Origin: Diatrype stigma
Lineage: Eukaryota; Ascomycota; Sordariomycetes; Xylariales; Diatrypaceae
Assembly: GCA_022225965.2 (NCBI GenBank)
Contig: JAKJXP020000059.1
Location: forward strand, 186,001-250,000
DNA: 64,000 bases
Direction: 5' to 3'
Position numbers and translations under genes: made by a program. The notes below the pieces were generated by a model. It saw nothing but the letters and a program-made list of their open reading frames with translations, ran no database searches and had not been told where the DNA came from. Below, in pieces: positions 27,017-37,393 of the stretch (its first letter is position 1; each line of letters begins with the position of its first letter).

Positions 27017-27955
27017 ATGGCCACGAATCCCTATGAAGGTGTGTGTGCTATCGCAGACCTCATCTGGGCCACCTAGGAGACGGATAGCAGGTAGCTATGA
27101 GCTACCCCTGAACAATCACTTAGTTTTCACCCACCCACTCACTCTTACTTACTTACTTACCCTACGCCCGCACAGTCGAGCACAACATCAAGGACTCCTC
27201 CAGCGCGCGCCCGCACCGGCGGCGCCCCGACATGGCGAGCTTCACGTCGCACCTGCACCAGATCTCCACCGACGACGACGACAACAACAACAACAGCGCG
27301 GGACGACCGACCGGAGCCGCGGGCGGCGGCCACCACGGACACCTAGGTGCCACGCCGGTCGACATGGCGGGGCTGTTCCGGCTGGTGCAGGACCAGATGG
27401 CGACCCTGATGGCGACGGCGCCGTCGGACGCGAACCACGGGTTCCTGGAGTCGCTGGTGCGGGCGCTGGACGCGGACATCGATGCGCCGCCCGAGCGGAT
27501 CCACGGCGGTAAGAAGCAAGCCGGGCAAAAGCCCAACCCAAAACTTCCTTTCTGGCGGGGCTGTATATTTCCATACGTGACATGCATGCCTTGTGCCTAT
27601 ATATAGATAGGCATGCGCAAAATAAGCAGTTGGCTGACTCTAGGTTGGGCGTTTGGTTGCAGTGCGGCAGGAGTATTTGGACGGCCTCGACCGGGTGTCG
27701 CGCAAGGCGCTCAAGGACGACGACAACTGCCCCATCTGCGCCGAGCGCTACCTCGACGACCCGTACCCCCTCGTCGTTGAGCTTCCCTGCGGCGGCAGCC
27801 ACCGCTTCGACCTCGAGTGCGTCGGCCCCTGGCTCCAGAGCAAGGGGACCTGCCCGATGTGCCGGCATGACCTCACTAAGAAGAAGGTCATCGAGGTACC
27901 GAAGGCGGACGATGACGACGAGGAAGAGGATGATGTGGATGGTCTCTACGGTTAA
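27017..27955 (+). CDS. RING-H2-type zinc finger protein (probable E3 ubiquitin ligase)
   Basis: Three exons, 27017-27038, 27176-27508 and 27663-27955, encode 215 aa with matching phases (1/2, 1/2). The first exon is only 22 bp (MATNPYE). Residues about 10-115 are an N-terminal region with a D/N-rich stretch and a helix LFRLVQDQMATLMATAP. A RING finger follows at about residues 141-190: CPIC, LPCGGSHRFDLEC, then GTCPMCR, with the tryptophan (GPWL) that often contacts E2 enzymes. The tail is acidic (DDDDEEEDD). Such proteins transfer ubiquitin from an E2; the substrate is unknown. Its 3' end converges on the small protein gene at 28424, 468 bp away. Confidence 0.88.
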
Positions 27956-28423
27956 GGCTAGCCAAGTTTGAGCTTTGTCGATGTGTCTGGGCTGGGGGGG
28001 GGGGACATGGAGTGGAGTGCATGGAGGGAAAAGAAGAAAGACTTTTGAGAGGTTGGCTGGTTGGTTGCGTGTGAAAGCTGTGATACCCGGGGCGAGACGA
28101 CGTTGCGACTCGCTTGCTATTACATGAGCCCGTCTTGATGGAGGAATGCCATGAACATGGAATGACTGATGCAATTTACATAACTATCATGAGATAAAAT
28201 GCCGTCCATTGAGCTCCATGAAAGCGCGTCTTCTAATCGACCCTATCTGACTCTCTCCCCATGATGGACAACGTTATCTTCTCCCTCGCCCCCCCTCCAT
28301 TCCGTAATAGTAGTTCTTCCTTTCCACGGGGAACCTTTCTCTATTCAATGCATATTCATTTCATTTCATTCCGTCCCGTCGAGTCCGACCCCCCCCCCCC
28401 CCGGTCCATTTTTCCTCAAAACC
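27956..28423. other. Convergent 3' intergenic region with G and C homopolymers
   Basis: It holds the 3' ends of two converging genes. An 11-base G run lies at 27994-28004 and a 14-base C run at 28389-28402. No gene seen. Confidence 0.5.
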
Positions 28424-28942
28424 TCAAAACTTCAGAACGGCGCCGATCCTCCCCTTCTTGAACGGCTTGCCGCGCTTGCTCGGCTTCTTGTGGTCGCCGG
28501 CGCCGCCGGGGGCGCGGTCCTCCTTGGCGCCGGTCTTCTGGTCGGCGACGTCGGCGTTGGCGGGGGTGCCCTCGAGGGCGCTGGCGGCGCCGCCGTCGTC
28601 CTTGCTCTGCTGGGTCTGGTGCGAGGCGGCCGACGCGCGCTCCGCGTCCGGGTCCGTCACGTCCGGGTCGAAGGCCTCGCTGTCCTGCGCCACCTCGTCG
28701 TCCGTCCCGCTCGCCGTGTTCTCGTGCGCCTTCGGCTTCACCGACTCCCGGTCCATGTCGTCCTTGTACGGCGCGTACCGCGCCGCCGCCGTCTGGTGCA
28801 GCGTCCGCACTGCTGCTGGTGGTAGTGAGAAGGCGGCGGGAGGGCGGCCGGCGATGGTGGGTGCGCCGGTGCCGGCTCTTCTCGTTGCGCTGGCGGTGGC
28901 GCTGGCGGTGGCGCGGGTGAAGATCGTGCGGAGGGGTGTCAT
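28424..28942 (-). CDS. Small conserved fungal protein, probably mitochondrial
   Basis: A single exon of 172 aa. The N-terminus (MTPLRTIFTRATASATASATRR) is basic, hydroxylated and free of acidic residues, as in a mitochondrial targeting peptide; a second R-containing stretch (AVRTLHQTAAARYAPY) precedes the conserved core. YAPYKDDMDRESVKPKAHEN and SEAFDPDVTDPD match a pattern I know from uncharacterised short proteins in many filamentous fungi. The C-terminus is lysine-rich. An upstream in-frame ATG at 29023 would add 27 hydrophobic residues; the start at 28942 gives the better targeting peptide. Function is unknown. Confidence 0.75.
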   Translation of the reverse strand: MTPLRTIFTRATASATASATRRAGTGAPTIAGRPPAAFSLPPAAVRTLHQTAAARYAPYKDDMDRESVKPKAHENTASGTDDEVAQDSEAFDPDVTDPDAERASAASHQTQQSKDDGGAASALEGTPANADVADQKTGAKEDRAPGGAGDHKKPSKRGKPFKKGRIGAVLKF

Positions 28943-30048
28943 TTTGATGAGAGCGAGCGGTAGCAGGTATGTAAGTAGAGGTCTGGTAATTAGGTAGGTA
29001 ATGGGATGGTTTGTAGGGTGCACGGTTCTTGTAGGGATTTTGCAAGTTTTCAGAGTAGGTATTTGTAAAATTTGGTATAGACCAGTATATTGCTAATGAA
29101 AGAAGCCTATTGGTTTGTTTCAATTGTAAAGAGTTGTGTACAGTAACAGATTCTCAAAGGGTTGCTCGAGGAGTGGTGATGTGGAGACCTGATGTCGATG
29201 TCTGCTGCTCATTGAAATTCAGATAGCTACATACTTATCGCTATAGTGACGTCACCATGAGCAGGGGAGCTTTCGGTAGGGGGATTGGGGGGTTGATCAT
29301 TGAGCCTTTGGGGGGGAATTGGGGAATGTTAGGAGCTAGGGGACCCACACCCCTCACTGAGGTAACTGCACCTACTAACTACTACCTACCTAGACCTTAG
29401 GTATCGGCAGCATCGTATGAAGAAGGATGTGTGCTACTAGGTTCTTGAAGTATGTATGTATGTTTACATATCACAGGCGCTTTTGATATATCTTGACAGA
29501 GAAAACGTATCACTGTCTCTGGCCCTAACTCCAGGAAGTTGAGAACAGATTCCCAGACCTTTCTATCCACAAACTCCTGGTTCAATTTACTGTTTTCCGT
29601 TGGCGAGGGGCATCAATTGCAAAAATGTGGTGGACGTTCTTCATGAGGAATGGAGTGCAAGGTCCTCTTCGGGCAGGGAACCCCGAGATAGCCAATGGAC
29701 CCATCGTGTTGCCGTTATACGAACCCTTACGAGCGGTGAAGTTAACACAGGGTGTTTGCCAGTCTTTCTCGTGGAAATATTGGCGAGAGCTTGATGGTGG
29801 CTCTCTTCGGGTTCTGGCAAGCGAGTTAGGGGGTTTCCTTTTCCTTTTTTATGGCGTTTATGCTTTCTTCCCCCTGTCTTATCAACATGGTTTCATCGCC
29901 ATTACCTGTCTACGACTTATAGGACGTATCGAAGTGTTAAGTATTTATTACATGCCAAACCAATCTAACACTGACAATAAGCACCATACTTTGCGAGCAG
30001 GTGTTTTCGCACAGGATGAGTGCATCGTCTTAACCACCACCTACCTAG
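28943..30048. other. Intergenic, gene-free
   Basis: Promoter side of the small probable mitochondrial protein on the left and 3' flank of a RING protein on the right. TAGGTAGGTA-type repeats near 28993 and 29385-29400. No coding region supported. Confidence 0.4.
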
Positions 30049-30969
30049 TTACCATCTGTTACAGCGCTTCGCCCACTGGAGATGTTTGAGCTCCGCCGTT
30101 GTCTGAAGCTGTTCCTCGCACTCGTCTCTCCAGTGCCGCTGCTCCTCCCGGCTGCGCGTGTCCTTGTCCCCGGGCTCGCAGATCAACTGCGCCATCCGCT
30201 CCACCGTCTTGTTGATCTCCCCTAGCTGGCAATCGGCGCAGCGGGCGGGCTTCCGGCCGCCCTCGTCCCGCACCAGCGGGATTCGCGCCTCGATGTCTTC
30301 GGGCGACGACGGGGACCCGAGCTTCAGGTTCATCGTGTGGCCGCACTCGCCGTAGACGAGCGACTCCCGGCAGTTTGGACAGCTCGGCCCATGTCTCGCC
30401 GCCGGGCGCGCGGTTGTTGCTGTGTGCCAACCGTGGTCGCCAGCCTCTTCGCACACCCGTATCCAGGCTCGCATGCAGTTGTGGTGGAATACGTGACCGC
30501 AGAACAGGACCGTGATCTCATCCGACGGGACGGGAGAGCGCCCTCGTGCTGGAAATACGGGCGTCGGAAATCGTAGCATCGTGCTCTGACAAATAGGACA
30601 GTCGAGACACAGCTTGACTCTATCAACGCCCTCGTCTGCCCTGCTCTTCTCGATGATCTCCCGGATTTTCGGCCAGTAGTTCTCCCCCCTTATTATTTTA
30701 GCGAACACTGTGGTGGTGGTGGTGGTATGTGCCCCTGAGCCTCGCGCTGGTACCCGCTCCTTTGGCGATGAAGGTGCGTCTGACAGGCTGTGTGTCTCGG
30801 GATGTGGCGAAATGGGGTGGAATGATGAGGGCTCCCCGTCCGTCCCACGTTCTGAGTGAAAGCCGCTACCTAGGGATCGTTCTGGTCCTAGTGATTCTAG
30901 CGAGGGGCGTCTAAGGGGGCAGCCATGCGAGGAGTCGCCGCCGATTGGGCGAGATACCCAGAAACTCAT
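30049..30969 (-). CDS. RING-type zinc finger domain protein
   Basis: A single exon of 306 aa. A disordered, S/P/H-rich N-terminus (residues about 1-85, with a TTTTTT run) precedes a RING-like domain at about residues 118-205: CLDCPICQSTM, a 30-residue loop, VLFCGHVFHHNCMRAWI, another loop and SCPNCRESL. The cysteine and histidine order fits a C3H2C3 finger with two expanded loops. A further CADCQLG and an acidic C-terminus (REEQRHWRDECEEQLQ) follow. It is probably a fungal ubiquitin ligase of narrow distribution; no substrate can be inferred. An intron inside the second loop cannot be excluded, but the frame is open. Confidence 0.75.
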   Translation of the reverse strand: MSFWVSRPIGGDSSHGCPLRRPSLESLGPERSLGSGFHSERGTDGEPSSFHPISPHPETHSLSDAPSSPKERVPARGSGAHTTTTTTVFAKIIRGENYWPKIREIIEKSRADEGVDRVKLCLDCPICQSTMLRFPTPVFPARGRSPVPSDEITVLFCGHVFHHNCMRAWIRVCEEAGDHGWHTATTARPAARHGPSCPNCRESLVYGECGHTMNLKLGSPSSPEDIEARIPLVRDEGGRKPARCADCQLGEINKTVERMAQLICEPGDKDTRSREEQRHWRDECEEQLQTTAELKHLQWAKRCNRW

Positions 30970-32443
30970 GATCGCGACTGTCGTGGTCCTCCTATTGCGT
31001 GTCGAGGATTACCTTGAAGGAAAAATGAAAAGCATGCAAATGAACATAGGAATAGGACCGTATGGTACAGGATCAAGACCGAGTATGTATCGATTTCCGC
31101 CGATGCCTCATCGAGTTTTCTCGAGCTGGCTTATGTATGAAACTCAGCACGGCGCAAACAGTGAGGAATGACCAGGTGAGAAACATTGTTAGAACAATCA
31201 CTTTATTTTGACGCCTTCTCCTTGGGTTACCCGACTATCATCACACAAAGAAAGTGCAAGGAAGTTTGTTGTTATTTTAGTGACAGAGAATGTTGTGTCG
31301 CAAGGACTTCAATTAACTCGAGTGAACCACTGCGCTGTGAGAGCCTTGGTTTATGGTCGATCATATCGCTGTGATTCCACGCTGGGGACATGCTTCCCAC
31401 GCGATCAAGTATCACAATGATGCGCTGGCCGTAACAGAGACACATTCCAGACGGAACGGTCACACCCACCCTTGTACGTCAAGAGATTGGGTCGGTTGAT
31501 TTGTTTGCTATGTTACCAGGAAGACTGCCTGGTTATAGGTGCTGATATCCGCCGTGGATCTTTCGCGGGTTTTCGACTGAACATGGTGCGTTCAGGTGAC
31601 AAACTGGGTTGCGCACTACAGACATGCGGCCCTCTCACGCGTTCAAAAACCTCGGACCTTGTCGGGTTATATCTGGGATCGGACTGCACATTATCTGACA
31701 TTGTGTACATCACCTGAGATGAATTTCGCCTGCCAGGCGCTAATCTATGCGATGTAACCAAAAGGCGGCAGCCACGGGAGATCGGGTCCGTAACCGTGAA
31801 ACAGACCGCCCACGTGGTGTGACGCGAACAGGAGCCGACAGAGTACGTGATACCATTTGTGCGTAAGTCAATCTTATACAAAAATGAAATGAGTATTACT
31901 TTGGTGCTGTATGGTGCATCATGATCGCTAGGACGCGGGTTCTTGCATTTCGTGACATAGTCGTTGATCATTTTGGAGTGAGAGATGCGCGAAATAACGG
32001 TGCCAATCCAATGCCATTTCACTAATGACTACCAGCGTTTTGAAGCATCTAAATCCCCGAGGCCTGGTCACCTCTCCTCGGATAGTATGATGGGGTGGGT
32101 GGGTAGAGCAGAGACGGAGAAGGATAATATGAAGTTGCTGGCAATTGGTGGTTAAGAAAGCTTCGGGTCGTCTAAAAGTGCCGATGAACAACATACTGCG
32201 CGCGTGGTTTGTTGTATTAATCGCTTGAAAAACGAACATGGGAAAGCTGGCAGCCCAGGAGTCTCGAGCTTAGAAGAAGTGCTGGGAGGACTGCGAATCG
32301 CAACATGGAACTGAGAAAGTCAACTGGGGCTTTGCCCGATTCACTGATCCTAGGTCCGAAGAACAAAACCAAGTCGCCCTTCCCGCCCCATCCATCTATC
32401 GAGCACCCAAATCCAATCACGCCTTACGCCTCCCCCACGCCCC
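30970..32443. other. Intergenic, gene-free
   Basis: No gene supported. A minus-strand open frame of 169 codons (31513-32022) has no recognisable domain, no supporting splice structure and no coding-like composition, and is not called. Confidence 0.4.
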
Positions 32444-32881
32444 TTAGCGACTCCCAGCCCCGGCCCCGGCCCCGGCCTCGGCCTCGGCGCGCTTCTTCGC
32501 CGCGAGGGCGCCGAGCTTCTCGGCGGCGGCACCGAGGGCACGGACGTCGGCGCCCTGGATGGCGGCCTGGCCGTTGACGGCGACCTGGCGGCCGTCCTTG
32601 AAGAAGAGGAAGGTGGGCATGGCGGAGACGCGGTAGGCGCGCGCGACGTCCTGCGCGTGGTCGACGTTGACCTTGGCGAAGGCGAGGAGCGACGGTGATG
32701 ATGATGATCCACCCGGCGTGCTGCTGTGCTTGGCGGCTAGCGCCGCGTACGTCGGCGCGATCGCCTTGCACGGCGGGCACCAGTCGGCGTAGAAGTCCAC
32801 GGCCACGTACGTCGTGCTCGCGAAGAGGGCCTGCAGCTCGGCGAGGGAGGCGATGTGGTGGATCTTGTCGTCCGTGGCCAT
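32444..32881 (-). CDS. Thioredoxin with variant CPPC active site
   Basis: A single exon of 145 aa. The whole thioredoxin fold is present: VAVDFYADWCPPCKAIAP holds the redox pair Cys35/Cys38, FAKVNVDHAQDVARAYRVSA precedes the cis-proline segment MPTFLFFKDG, and VNGQAAIQGADVRAL forms the last helix. The canonical motif is WCGPC; here glycine is replaced by proline (WCPPC), which in thioredoxins generally shifts redox potential and reactivity. A short loop insert (TPGGSSSSPS) and a repetitive A/G/E tail follow. No targeting signal is evident, so it is probably cytosolic or nuclear. It should reduce protein disulfides with thioredoxin reductase, but a specialised role is possible. Confidence 0.9.
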   Translation of the reverse strand: MATDDKIHHIASLAELQALFASTTYVAVDFYADWCPPCKAIAPTYAALAAKHSSTPGGSSSSPSLLAFAKVNVDHAQDVARAYRVSAMPTFLFFKDGRQVAVNGQAAIQGADVRALGAAAEKLGALAAKKRAEAEAGAGAGAGSR

Positions 32882-33678
32882 TTTACTTGAATGTGTTGCT
32901 TTCTATCTTCTTGGTTGGTGGGGGAAGAAGTTTGGGAGGAAGTAGAGTAGATATAGTTATAGTTTGTCTTTCCACTTTATATACCGTTGTACGTGAGTGA
33001 GGTTTGGTTAATGGCTGACTGGTTGGCCGGCTAACTGATGATCTCGTACAGGTATTCCACGTCAAGTAGTATCAAGAAGGTGCATGTGCATGTGCATGCT
33101 GGGTCAAGCATCGGCTTCAATGTGGTCATTAAATAGATCTTTAGGCTACAAGGGATGTTCGACCATGATTTCGGCCATGATCGATGGGGTTCTTGGAATG
33201 CTGCAATGGGGTGGCACCGATGATTAATCAGGCACTTCGACCAGTTAATTGCAACTAGTAAGTAATACTGAATGTGGCTGTGAGGAACACGCAAGCCACA
33301 TGGTCTTATTTCGATCTAATCTTACGTTATCCCTCGATGGCTCCAATGATTTCCAATTGTGATTTGTCCTTTGGCACGGCCCCTTATTATTGGGCAAGTA
33401 CCTACTTACAATGCCTCGAGTTCAACTTTTTGAACACTCTTAGGATTTAAGATGATGCATATTCATATCTCGTTAACGCTGCATACCTACATAAGTAGGT
33501 ACTTGGCTAGGGACTCGAGCATGATGAGTCCGAACTAAACGCATGGCCATTACCGGTAGAGAAGAAAGAGAAGAACCACCGAGTTCCCGCATCACGATCG
33601 AGCCGTGCCCCCGTTCCCCGAGCCTGGGCGGCCCACGCACCTAGCTAGATAGAGGTACCTTTACCTGTACCTTTCCAA
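32882..33678. other. Intergenic; thioredoxin promoter and SDR 3' flank
   Basis: No gene seen. A GTGCAT repeat lies at about 33080-33098. The region is AT-richer than the flanking genes. Confidence 0.4.
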
Positions 33679-34848
33679 TCAGTTGTAGTGGATGCCGCCG
33701 TCGACGATCGGGGTCTGGCCCGTGATGTAGTCGCTGTCGGGGCTGGCGAGGAAGCTGACGAGGCGGGCGACGTCGTCGGCGACGCTGACGCGGCCGAGGG
33801 CGGTCATGGTGCGGACGGAGGTGGCGCGGACCTCGCCGCGGCGGCGGCCGGTCTGCTCGGCGATGCGCGCGTCGATCAGGTCCCACATGTCGGTGCCGAC
33901 GATGCCGGGGGCGAACGAGTTGACGGTGATGCCGCGCGGCGCCAGCTCCGCCGCGTACGCGTGCGTCAGGCCCCGCACCGCCCACTTGGTCGCGCTGTAG
34001 TGGCCCAGCAGCGGGAACGGCTTGTAACCCGCCGTCGATGCCGCCCCGATGATCTTGCCGATCGGCGCGTCCGTCTCCGGCGACCACGGCCCCTTGCCCG
34101 AGGCCGTCCGCTGCGCCAGCATCTGCTCCGCCGCCTCCGCGTAGCAGTTGTGCACCCCGAACACGTTCACCCCGAACAGCCGGTTGAACTCCTCTTCCGT
34201 CACGTCGAGCACGCCCTTCACGATGGCGATGCCTGCGTTTGCGATCCTGGGAATGGGGGGAAGAAAAGATTGTGAACAGCGTTAGCTTGGCTCCTTTGGA
34301 AACAAAAAGGATGGCTTCGGCATGATAGGGGTTGATGATTGGAGTTCAATGTGGCATTTCTGAACTGGAGAATACCAGCTATGAACTGGGGCGGGGGGGG
34401 GGGGGGCGGCGACGTACATGGTATCTAATGGCCCCAGTGTCTTCACGCTGGTTTCGACCATTTGCTTGACCTGGTCCCGCTTTGTGACGTCTGCGATGGC
34501 CAGGCACGCTTTCCGTCCTATGCTTTGGATCTCTGCCACGGTTTCTTCGCAGCCCTTCTCGTTGGCGGGGATGTCGTTAACGCACACGTTATAGCCATCC
34601 AATGCCAGTCGGATGGCGATGGCCTTCCCAATGCCCCGAGCCGAACCAGTCACGATGGCGTGTCGCCCCTCTACCGATTGTCGTCCCTTTATTGATGGGC
34701 CAGCAGATGAAGAGTAGCAAGCTCCGAGCTTGGCTATCAGATGCTTGTTGCTAGGGGTTGTAGAGGCAACCAACGACGACGAGCCTGGCAAGGTGCGCCA
34801 TCGTGCTGCCGTCGCCGTCCTCGTGAGTGTCTGTGCAATGAGCTTCAT
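33679..34848 (-). CDS. Short-chain dehydrogenase/reductase with probable mitochondrial presequence
   Basis: Two exons on the minus strand, 34848-34418 and 34246-33679, encode 332 aa. Residues 1-58 are basic, rich in S, T, R and A, and look like a mitochondrial presequence (MKLIAQTLTRTATAARWRTL). The classical SDR core follows: cofactor motif TGSARGIG (67-74), the N-A-G motif spanning the splice junction (IANAG, about 145-149), catalytic Ser214, Tyr227 and Lys231 (YSATK), the PG motif (APGIVGTDMW) and the terminal DGGIHYN. An Asp in the second strand region (CVNDIP) does not clearly decide between NAD and NADP. The sequence type resembles diacetyl reductase/2,3-butanediol dehydrogenase-like SDRs; the substrate is not fixed. 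The 171-bp intron carries a 14-base G run (34393-34406). Confidence 0.9.
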
Positions 34849-35392
34849 ACCGACTGGGTTTCTGTGGAAGTTTGGGTAGTTAGACAGTCAGTGTGTGCTC
34901 CTTCGAACTAGGCTTCGGAAACATGGATAACCCTTTTATATGCCGTCCCTTTCCCCGCATCTTCAGACTAAAACCCGTGGGGTAACAGTGGAGGGTGCAC
35001 CGTGCTGCATCGAAAGTTGCATGCATACGATGTAGGTTTGGTGTGACTTGCTTTCTCCCCATGTTGTTCTGCCATTGGCTTCAATTGCCATGTTACAAAG
35101 ATGCAGGTCAACCTTTCCTCGACCTTGAGGAAGACCTGCCTTTTCCATTCAACCGCAGAAAGAGCTCTTGAGCATTGATCAAACCATCCCACATAGCTCT
35201 TGTATAGTTATATAATTGCGCAGTGTGGTTGAGAAGAGACATCTCATAGCTCGGTCTCATGGCTCGGGTTCCTATATTCCATTCCCCCGAGGTCATTATG
35301 TGAGCCTCTATCGGGTCAATTGAGACCTTTAATTCGATAGTGCGGATACTGGGTCCATAACTTGGAGATACCATGTCGCCCGCGTGTGACGA
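34849..35392. other. Intergenic; SDR promoter and nuclease 3' flank
   Basis: 544 bp with no gene. Both neighbours are on the minus strand. Confidence 0.4.
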
Positions 35393-36892
35393 TCAAACGC
35401 GAGACTCGTATCCATTGCTATTACTATAGCGTCCGATCTCGGCCCATACTGGGCAGTGGTCACTCGGCCCTCTGTCCCTCGGGTTATCACAGATCCCAGC
35501 CGCCACAATGGAACCAGACAATGCCCTCGACGCGATGATCAGGTCAACGCGGTCGCAGCTCGTGCCCCATGGTCGGTTTCTTGGATAGTAGCTGTACCTT
35601 CGCTCGGAGCCATGCAGGTGTCGAAAGGTGTCGATGCCATCAAGACCCTGGATGGTGTCTTCTTTCTTTGCCGTTACGTCGTCATCCTGAAGATGTGGAT
35701 ATGCGGCCACCGAGTGCGTATTCCTGATGGATGCCTTGGTGAAGAACTTCGCGTTGAAGTCTGCACGGTTGAGCACGTGCTGATGTGGATAGGTCCGCAA
35801 ATCCGGGTGTCCATCCAGTTCGTCGCGGGCTACATTGAGGTCGCCGGCGATGATGAGCTGGAACCCTCGGCGCTGTAGGGCATGGGCTTCTCGAAGGAGT
35901 TCCATGTGAACGGCTAGTTTGCGGTCATGACGCGTGCCCGCACCGGCGCCCGTGTACGTATTGTAGTAATCGTTGCTCGTCCCGTTGACAGCGTAAATGT
36001 TGATGATGGCAAGCGTGGTGGTAACGGGTTCCGCGCTACTGCTCGGGTCTTCAGCGTTGGGCCCCTCGTGACTTACCAAAGAAGCCGACGTCGCGGGATC
36101 TGTGGTCAATATCAATGGGAAAGAGACTTCCCGCGTCTCGATGACCTGGACACGGCCTTCTCGGTCCCATGCGACATCCCTGATAGACTGGACATATCGA
36201 TCCATGAAGTCTTTGCGGACGATAGCTGCTACACCATACAATTTCCCGCCGAAGCCTTTGGCATTGCGCGGATCTGCGGGTAAATTGAACCAAACATCAT
36301 ACTCGGGCCCTCCATCTTCAAGTCGTGTGTTGCAGTCTTTCTCGTTCTCGGGCTTCAATTCGCTACCGCGGTTGTGGACATCCCTTCGGCCTCGGTGGTC
36401 GACGCGAGCTGATCCGCTGACATGATTGACAGCAGCTCTGACGGTGGCCAACGTCTTCGTATCACCGGGTTTGATCTTCACTTCCTGTAGAAATAGGACG
36501 TGAGGCCATCGATACCTTCGCAACGCCAGACGCAGCGAGGCCTTTCCTTGTGTTGCAGGATCTTCTGTTCCGGTTGAACTAATATCAAGTTCATCATTTT
36601 CGCTGTCGGAAGTGACGTCATCAACACCATCGCTACCCCTCGGTCGCTTTTTACCCGAATCTGGGGATGGGCGGAGGAAACCCCTGATGGACTTCTGCTG
36701 ATAGTCCTCAAGGAACGGCGCAATTCCGTTGATGTTCCAGGAGAAGATGCGTAGCGTGCCAGGGGTCCAAATACGATTAAGGGGTTGTGCTGATTGCCCC
36801 TGATGTGTAGATGCAAGAGCTGAGGTCCGCCTCCGCTTAAGGGGGGGGGGGGGGGGCGATACGCGCCCGGTCAACTTCATCCCGCTCTTCAT
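35393..36892 (-). CDS. Endonuclease/exonuclease/phosphatase family protein, ExoIII (AP endonuclease)-like
   Basis: A single exon of 499 aa. The ExoIII/DNase I-like core is clear: RIFSWNINGIAPFL (Asn in the first metal site), VLFLQEVKIKPGDT (catalytic Glu), a GDLNVARDELD motif (Asp/Asn), DRVDLIIAS, and the terminal SDHCPVWAEI (Asp/His pair). An acidic insert follows the first motif (PRGSDGVDDVTSDSENDE) and a variable loop occurs mid-protein. The N-terminus (KLTGRVSPPPPPLKRRR) has a basic stretch that may be a nuclear signal. It should be a metal-dependent DNA nuclease, perhaps in base-excision repair, but it lacks the compact form of Apn1 or Apn2, so the role is open. A 16-base G run (36841-36856; C on the coding strand) encodes the proline run directly after the start. 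Confidence 0.85.
   Translation of the reverse strand: MKSGMKLTGRVSPPPPPLKRRRTSALASTHQGQSAQPLNRIWTPGTLRIFSWNINGIAPFLEDYQQKSIRGFLRPSPDSGKKRPRGSDGVDDVTSDSENDELDISSTGTEDPATQGKASLRLALRRYRWPHVLFLQEVKIKPGDTKTLATVRAAVNHVSGSARVDHRGRRDVHNRGSELKPENEKDCNTRLEDGGPEYDVWFNLPADPRNAKGFGGKLYGVAAIVRKDFMDRYVQSIRDVAWDREGRVQVIETREVSFPLILTTDPATSASLVSHEGPNAEDPSSSAEPVTTTLAIINIYAVNGTSNDYYNTYTGAGAGTRHDRKLAVHMELLREAHALQRRGFQLIIAGDLNVARDELDGHPDLRTYPHQHVLNRADFNAKFFTKASIRNTHSVAAYPHLQDDDVTAKKEDTIQGLDGIDTFRHLHGSERRYSYYPRNRPWGTSCDRVDLIIASRALSGSIVAAGICDNPRDRGPSDHCPVWAEIGRYSNSNGYESRV
36841..36856. repeat. 16-nt G/C homopolymer inside a coding region
   Basis: Sixteen consecutive G on the plus strand (C on the coding strand), at about codons 13-18 of the ExoIII-like gene. 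A change of one or two bases would shift the frame of almost the whole protein. Confidence 0.9.
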
Positions 36893-37393
36893 CAGATCAG
36901 ATAGGAAGCACCAGTTGGATTAAGGTGAGAACAAGGTCATGTCTATTCTCATACCCAGGATTGGATCCTCCTTCGCGTTTGGTTTCCTGAGCATTATATC
37001 GATTTCGTCATACCCAGGATAAGCGCAGGGGTCTAGGCCGTCTAAGGGCTGAGGTCTATGGATGAAGCGGCTTTCAATACTCACCAATGGGATGAAAGTT
37101 TAACGCAGCGACAACAGATGATATTGCATATTGGTTACTAACTATGATCTTGGTTATGATCGACAAGATTCTCCAATGTAGTAGGTATGGATGGACTTGT
37201 ACCGCCCTTCTACTTGATAATTATATATCGGGGTCCTTGCTCAAACATTATGTGTTGAGAGAACCCGGAAACGTTCCTCACGACTTGTAGGCTTCGACAA
37301 AATGATATCCCTAGTCAGAGGAATACATAGGATTGCATATGGCCATGGACCGGGATGGACCGCTAGTTAAACCTATGTTCTAACCCTGGGCCT
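36893..37393. other. Intergenic; nuclease promoter and P450 3' flank
   Basis: 501 bp, no gene. A near-duplicate phrase TACCCAGGAT occurs at about 36951 and 37011. Confidence 0.4.

Noticed and set aside
27242..28174. 310-codon minus-strand frame over the RING gene
   Set aside because: Antisense of GC-rich coding exons, crosses introns, and its translation is low complexity.
31513..32022. 169-codon minus-strand open frame between genes
   Set aside because: No recognised domain or splice partner, and base use like the surrounding intergenic DNA; length is possible by chance.
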